Source: Candidatus Pacearchaeota archaeon
GTDB lineage: Archaea; Nanobdellota; Nanobdellia; Pacearchaeales; GW2011-AR1
DNA: 35,133 bases
Assembly (NCBI GenBank): GCA_016866995.1
Contig: VGKQ01000009.1
Coordinates: 1-35,133, forward strand
Reading direction: 5' to 3'
Positions 32,156 to 35,133 of the stretch are shown piece by piece; within the stretch, counting starts at the first letter, position 1, and each line of letters opens with the position of its first letter. A model generated the notes under the pieces. That model made no database searches, had not been told where the DNA came from, and worked only from the letters and a program-made list of their open reading frames with translations. The position numbers and the translations under genes are program-made.

Positions 32156-32599
32156 ATGAGAAAAAATAAGAAAGCTGGAAAATATAGGCAAGAAACTAAA
32201 AATGTGTTTGTCTTGCGAAATAAAAAGGCATGGATAAGAATTGTTGAATCATTTATGGCAGCCATGATACTTGCGATTTTTTTGCTTACTTTTTATTCCA
32301 GCCAGGCAAAAAAATCAAATGAAGAAATTCCAACATTAGGAGACAGGATAATTGAAGAAATAATACAGAACAATAATTTCAGAAATGATGTTTTTGCAAA
32401 TAATCTTGTTAATATAAATAATTTTGTCAAGGAAAGAATTTCAAGCGATTTGAATTTTTCTGTGAAAATTTGCCTGATTAATGATATCTGCAACCCAGAT
32501 GTTTTTATTCCAGAGGTTTATGCAAAAGAAAGAATTGTTTCATCCAATCTGCATATATATGAGCCGAGAAAAATCAAGCTTTTTATCTGGAAAAAATAA
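32156..32599 (+). CDS. Pilin-like protein 7 (class III signal peptide)
   Basis: A 147-residue protein from the ATG at 32156. A TTG at 32213, inside the hairpin repeat, would give the compact leader LRNKKA|WIRIVESFMAAMILAIFLLTFYSSQ, with Glu at +6, and may be the real start. The mature part is ~120 residues with two cysteines (KICLINDICNPDVF). The ATG overlaps the TGA of the frame that includes the tRNA. Possibly a minor pilin or anchor. It ends the pilus locus. Confidence 0.82.
   Translation: MRKNKKAGKYRQETKNVFVLRNKKAWIRIVESFMAAMILAIFLLTFYSSQAKKSNEEIPTLGDRIIEEIIQNNNFRNDVFANNLVNINNFVKERISSDLNFSVKICLINDICNPDVFIPEVYAKERIVSSNLHIYEPRKIKLFIWKK
32181..32223 (+). repeat. Hairpin repeat, copy 2 (43 nt)
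   Basis: Identical over 43 nt to 18223-18265. GCAAGA/TCTTGC stem; a TTG overlaps its 3' arm at 32213, in frame with the pilin-like gene. Confidence 0.8.
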
Positions 32600-32605
32600 A
32601 GAAAA

Positions 32606-32767
32606 TCAACAGACATAAGCTGTTGTATTGTATCCTAGTCCTGAATTTGTCAGTGTCCATTGATTGGTGTTGGTTTCTGCTGTTGTCCAGGCATAATCAT
32701 CAGCTATTCCAGAATATAATGCAGCATAAGCTTTTTTTCTATATTTATTTTCACCATCTTTTATAAT
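32606..32767 (-). pseudogene. C-terminal remnant of a secreted protein gene
   Basis: An open frame on the minus strand encodes DGENKYRKKAYAALYSGIAD, then DYAWTTAETNTNQWTLTNS and a TGA stop at 32606-32608, but no in-frame ATG/GTG/TTG start precedes it and an in-frame TAA lies at 32768-32770. The 'YAWTTAE...W' wording resembles the end of DUF1566-type or similar surface domains. Read as a decayed 3' fragment between the pilus locus and archease; it could instead be a live short gene with an odd start. Confidence 0.5.
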
Positions 32768-32812
32768 TTATACAAAGAATAGTTATTTAAATACTTTTCC
32801 ACTAATTTAAAA

Positions 32813-33220
32813 ATGAGATATAAATTCCTAGAGCATACAGCAGATGTAAAGTTTCAGGCTTATGGAAAAAGCCTGAATGAGGCATTTGAAAATTCAGCTT
32901 TAGCTTTAGTTGAGATTATGACTAAAAAAACCAAGATTAAATCAAGATTAAAGAAAAAAATAAAAGTTTCTGGAAAGGATAATTCAAGTTTGCTGTATAA
33001 TTTTCTTGAAGAATTCTTGTTTTTATATGACTCGCAAAGTTTTGTTTTAAGTAAGATAAATAAAATTAAAATTAAAGGCGACAAGATTGAAGCAGAAGTT
33101 TATGGAGATAATGCTGGAAATTACAAGATATCGCAGGATGTGAAAGCTGTAACTTACAATTCTATGTTTGTGAAGAAACTTGGAAATAAGTTTGTTGCTC
33201 AGGTTGTCTTAGATGTATAA
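32813..33220 (+). CDS. Archease, cofactor of RtcB
   Basis: A 135-residue protein starting MRYKFLEHTADVKFQAYGKSL, the archease signature (EHTADv.f.a.G.sl.eaF..aa), with LLYNFLEEFLFLYDSQSFVL and VKAVTYNSMFVKK typical of the family. It promotes guanylylation and multiple turnover of RtcB during tRNA splicing. A TATA box (TTATTTAAATAC) lies 25 nt before the ATG. RtcB follows 100 nt downstream under its own TATA box. Confidence 0.95.
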   Translation: MRYKFLEHTADVKFQAYGKSLNEAFENSALALVEIMTKKTKIKSRLKKKIKVSGKDNSSLLYNFLEEFLFLYDSQSFVLSKINKIKIKGDKIEAEVYGDNAGNYKISQDVKAVTYNSMFVKKLGNKFVAQVVLDV

Positions 33221-33288
33221 TTCTGAATTAACATAATTTAATTTTTAATTGTTTGTTTATTATTAAGAGTTGTGATTTATATTAATTA

Positions 33289-33300
33289 AGCTTATAAACT
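33289..33300 (+). promoter_or_regulatory. TATA box of rtcB
   Basis: GCTTATAAACTT, centred about 26 nt before the ATG at 33321. Confidence 0.55.
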
Positions 33301-33320
33301 TCTCTTTCTTCTAGTAAAAT

Positions 33321-34745
33321 ATGACAAAGAAAATTGAATTGAAGAAAATTTCAGAAGTAGAATGGGAAATTCCTAAAACTGGGAAGATGAACGTGCCTGT
33401 AAGAATTTTTGCATCAGAAAAATTGCTTGAAAAGATGAAAGAAGATGAGACTTTCAAACAAGCAAGTAATGTTGCAATGTTGCCTGGAATTGTGAAAAAT
33501 ATAATTCTTCTTCCAGATTCGCATTGCGGATATGGAATGCCAATTGGAGGAGTTGCTGCTTTTGATATTAACTCTGGTGTTATTTCTCCTGGAATGTGCG
33601 GGTATGATATAAATTGCGGAATTAGGATTCTTTCTACTAATTTAACTCTGAAAGATATAGAGAAAAAGAAAAAAGAAATTATAGACAAGCTATTCAGAGA
33701 TGTTCCAAGTGGTGTTGGAGAAAAAGGAAGAATTAAATTAACTCGTGAAGAATTAAATGAAGTTCTTGTTGAAGGGGCTCAGTGGGCTGTTAAAAAAGGT
33801 TATGGAGAAGATGAGGACTGGAAACATACAGAAGATAATGGAAAAATTTTAGGTGCAAATCCTGCTGATGTTTCAGACAGAGCAAGAGCAAGAGGGATGC
33901 CTCAATTAGGAAGTTTAGGAGCAGGAAATCATTTTTTAGAAGTTCAAGTTGTTGATGAAATCTTCGACGAGAAAATTGCAAAAGCTTTTGGACTGGAAAA
34001 AGGGCAGGTTACAATTGGAATTCATTGCGGCTCTAGAGGATTGGGACATCAAGTAGCTTCTGATTATATTAAGTTAATGGAAGAAAAATATGGATGGCCT
34101 GAGCAGGATAGAGAGTTAGTAAATGCTCTGATAAATTCTGACTTAGGAAAAAAATATTTTTCAGCAATGGCGTGTGCTGCTAATTTTGCATTTGCAAACC
34201 GGCAGTTAATAACTTACTGGGTTAGAGAAACAATGAAAAGAATTTTTCCTAAATTTAAATCAAAATTAATTTATGATGTCTGCCATAATATTGTAAAATT
34301 TGAAGAGCATTTTGTTAATGGGAAAATTAAAAAACTGTGCATACATCGAAAAGGAGCTACTCGCTCGTTTGGAGCAGGAAGAAAGGAAATTCCAGAAGAT
34401 TACAGGAAAATAGGGCAGCCTGTAATAATTCCAGGAAGCATGGGAACTGCTTCTTATGTTTTAGTTGGGACTGGAAAAGCAGAGGAAGTTTCATTTGCTA
34501 GTGTGGCTCACGGGGCAGGCAGAGTTTCCTCGCGTTCTGCTGCATTGAGAAATTTAAGAGGAGAGGAAGTTAAAAAAGAATTGAATGATAAAGGAATTGA
34601 AGTTGTTTCTGGGAGCTGGAAGGGGCTGGCAGAAGAAGCTCCTTCTGTGTATAAAGATATAGATGAAGTTGTTTCTGTCTCGCATAAAGCTGGAATTGGA
34701 AATCTTATAGCTCGAGTCAAGCCTGTTGCTGTGATGAAAGGATAG
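33321..34745 (+). CDS. rtcB: RtcB 3'-phosphate RNA ligase (tRNA splicing ligase)
   Basis: A 474-residue protein, full length. It joins the 2',3'-cyclic phosphate and 5'-OH ends left by the splicing endonuclease, using GTP and Mn2+. Conserved segments: PDSHCGYGMPIGGVAAFD, SPGMCGYDINCGIR (the metal-binding Cys), GSLGAGNHFLEVQ, IHCGSRGLGHQV, YDVCHNIVKFE, and HRKGATRSFGAG with the guanylylated His, then PGSMGTASYVL. A BHB-intron tRNA lies 1.2 kb upstream. Convergent with the truncated gene at the right edge. Confidence 0.97.
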   Translation: MTKKIELKKISEVEWEIPKTGKMNVPVRIFASEKLLEKMKEDETFKQASNVAMLPGIVKNIILLPDSHCGYGMPIGGVAAFDINSGVISPGMCGYDINCGIRILSTNLTLKDIEKKKKEIIDKLFRDVPSGVGEKGRIKLTREELNEVLVEGAQWAVKKGYGEDEDWKHTEDNGKILGANPADVSDRARARGMPQLGSLGAGNHFLEVQVVDEIFDEKIAKAFGLEKGQVTIGIHCGSRGLGHQVASDYIKLMEEKYGWPEQDRELVNALINSDLGKKYFSAMACAANFAFANRQLITYWVRETMKRIFPKFKSKLIYDVCHNIVKFEEHFVNGKIKKLCIHRKGATRSFGAGRKEIPEDYRKIGQPVIIPGSMGTASYVLVGTGKAEEVSFASVAHGAGRVSSRSAALRNLRGEEVKKELNDKGIEVVSGSWKGLAEEAPSVYKDIDEVVSVSHKAGIGNLIARVKPVAVMKG

Positions 34746-34752
34746 TCAGATA

Positions 34753-35133
34753 TTATATTTTTGCTAAAAACTTATTCTTCGTTTTCTTAAGATTTGCCGG
34801 AGTCATGTTCAGAGAATTATAATCCTTAAAATTTATCAGCAATTTTTTCAAGCTAATTAAATAATCAAGAGAATACTTTTTTAAGATGTCTCTATATTTC
34901 CCAAAATTAATATCAGAGAAAAACAACAGGGAGATTATGTCTATCTTATCTTTTTCTCCTTTCGCAGAATTTTCCCTATCTTTGTATGCTGCCTGCTTTA
35001 AAACTAAGAGCAGTTCTGGGCAGGCTACTTGAAATCCCTCTATCTCTACTGCAAATTTTTTTATGTCTTCAACAGGAATTGCAAGTCTTGAATAATGCTC
35101 CAGATAAATGTCAATATCTATATTCTGTTTTTT
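34753..35133 (-). CDS. Nucleotidyltransferase-like protein (5' part outside window)
   Basis: C-terminal 126 residues only, on the minus strand, translated from the window edge (KKQNIDIDIYLEHYSRLAIP...) to the TAA at 34753-34755. IDIDIYLEHYS could be the end of the D-h-D catalytic strand, and PELLLVLKQAAYKDRENSAK followed by GEKDKIDIISLLFF fits the 'L...K..R.g.KD..DI..L' helix of AbiEii/MNT-type nucleotidyltransferases, like the protein at 21652-22314. The start and catalytic core lie beyond the window. Could be a second toxin or a housekeeping transferase. Confidence 0.65.
   Translation of the reverse strand, partial: KKQNIDIDIYLEHYSRLAIPVEDIKKFAVEIEGFQVACPELLLVLKQAAYKDRENSAKGEKDKIDIISLLFFSDINFGKYRDILKKYSLDYLISLKKLLINFKDYNSLNMTPANLKKTKNKFLAKI

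Noticed and set aside
31917-32159. Amber read-through or pyrrolysine at the TAG (32055-32057)
   Set aside because: The downstream frame is just the tRNA read as codons; no Pyl genes are seen and the residues look unlike protein.
18223-32223. CRISPR array
   Set aside because: The repeats are only three, kilobases apart, with no spacers or cas genes.

Overview
The window is AT-rich DNA from an archaeon, most likely a small-genome DPANN lineage of the Pacearchaeota/Woesearchaeota type (inference). Supporting signs: TATA boxes centred about 25 nt upstream of many start codons (leaderless mRNAs), an archaeal-type SRP RNA, a tRNA whose short intron sits in a bulge-helix-bulge, archease and RtcB, class III (prepilin-type) signal peptides, an ArlI/TadA-type ATPase with two TadC/ArlJ-type membrane proteins, and the ITGNAV motif after a membrane anchor that I associate with these lineages.

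Layout. 1-2719 (minus): 3'-truncated isoleucyl-tRNA synthetase, then a small hypothetical gene with a strong leader hairpin. 3.35-12.9 kb: one small secreted protein (plus), then a minus-strand surface-glycan operon starting at 12928: GT2 polyprenyl-phosphate sugar synthase, GT4, GT-C, hexapeptide acetyltransferase, AglD/YbhN-type membrane protein, second GT-C, followed by a coiled-coil membrane protein with a sequon-rich ectodomain and two small membrane proteins (one DUF1616-like). 13.1-17.3 kb (plus): anchored surface protein, SpoIIM-like protein, two secreted proteins, SRP RNA, one unknown soluble protein. 17.4-32.6 kb: a type IV pilus-like locus with seven proteins carrying prepilin-like N-termini (one with a LamG domain), an intein-interrupted secretion ATPase, two tiny genes, and two TadC-like proteins. 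It is interrupted by two tandem PEP-CTERM-like secreted paralogues, an AbiE-like toxin-antitoxin pair with a palindromic operator, and a miniature palindromic element. 31.9-32.15 kb: a tRNA gene between two pilin-like genes. 32.6-35.1 kb: a gene remnant, archease, RtcB, and a truncated nucleotidyltransferase.

How the genes work together. The glycan operon probably builds and modifies lipid-linked glycans for surface proteins; sequon-rich ectodomains lie in or beside it. The pilus locus would assemble a surface filament with several minor subunits. RtcB and archease would ligate exons made by the tRNA splicing endonuclease, and a BHB-intron tRNA lies just upstream.

The most unusual feature is that tRNA (32037-32135). 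It has a long variable arm and G73, both serine/leucine-type traits, but its anticodon is GAU (isoleucine). It carries a 14-nt T-loop intron in a clean BHB, and the whole tRNA sits inside a second, relaxed BHB-like helix. Excision at that outer motif would remove exactly 105 nt and restore a small reading frame. Other items worth attention: a 41-43 nt hairpin repeat at the starts of three pilus genes, a 17-nt leader shared by two unrelated genes, an intein with an atypical C-terminus, and PEP-CTERM-like proteins in an archaeon.
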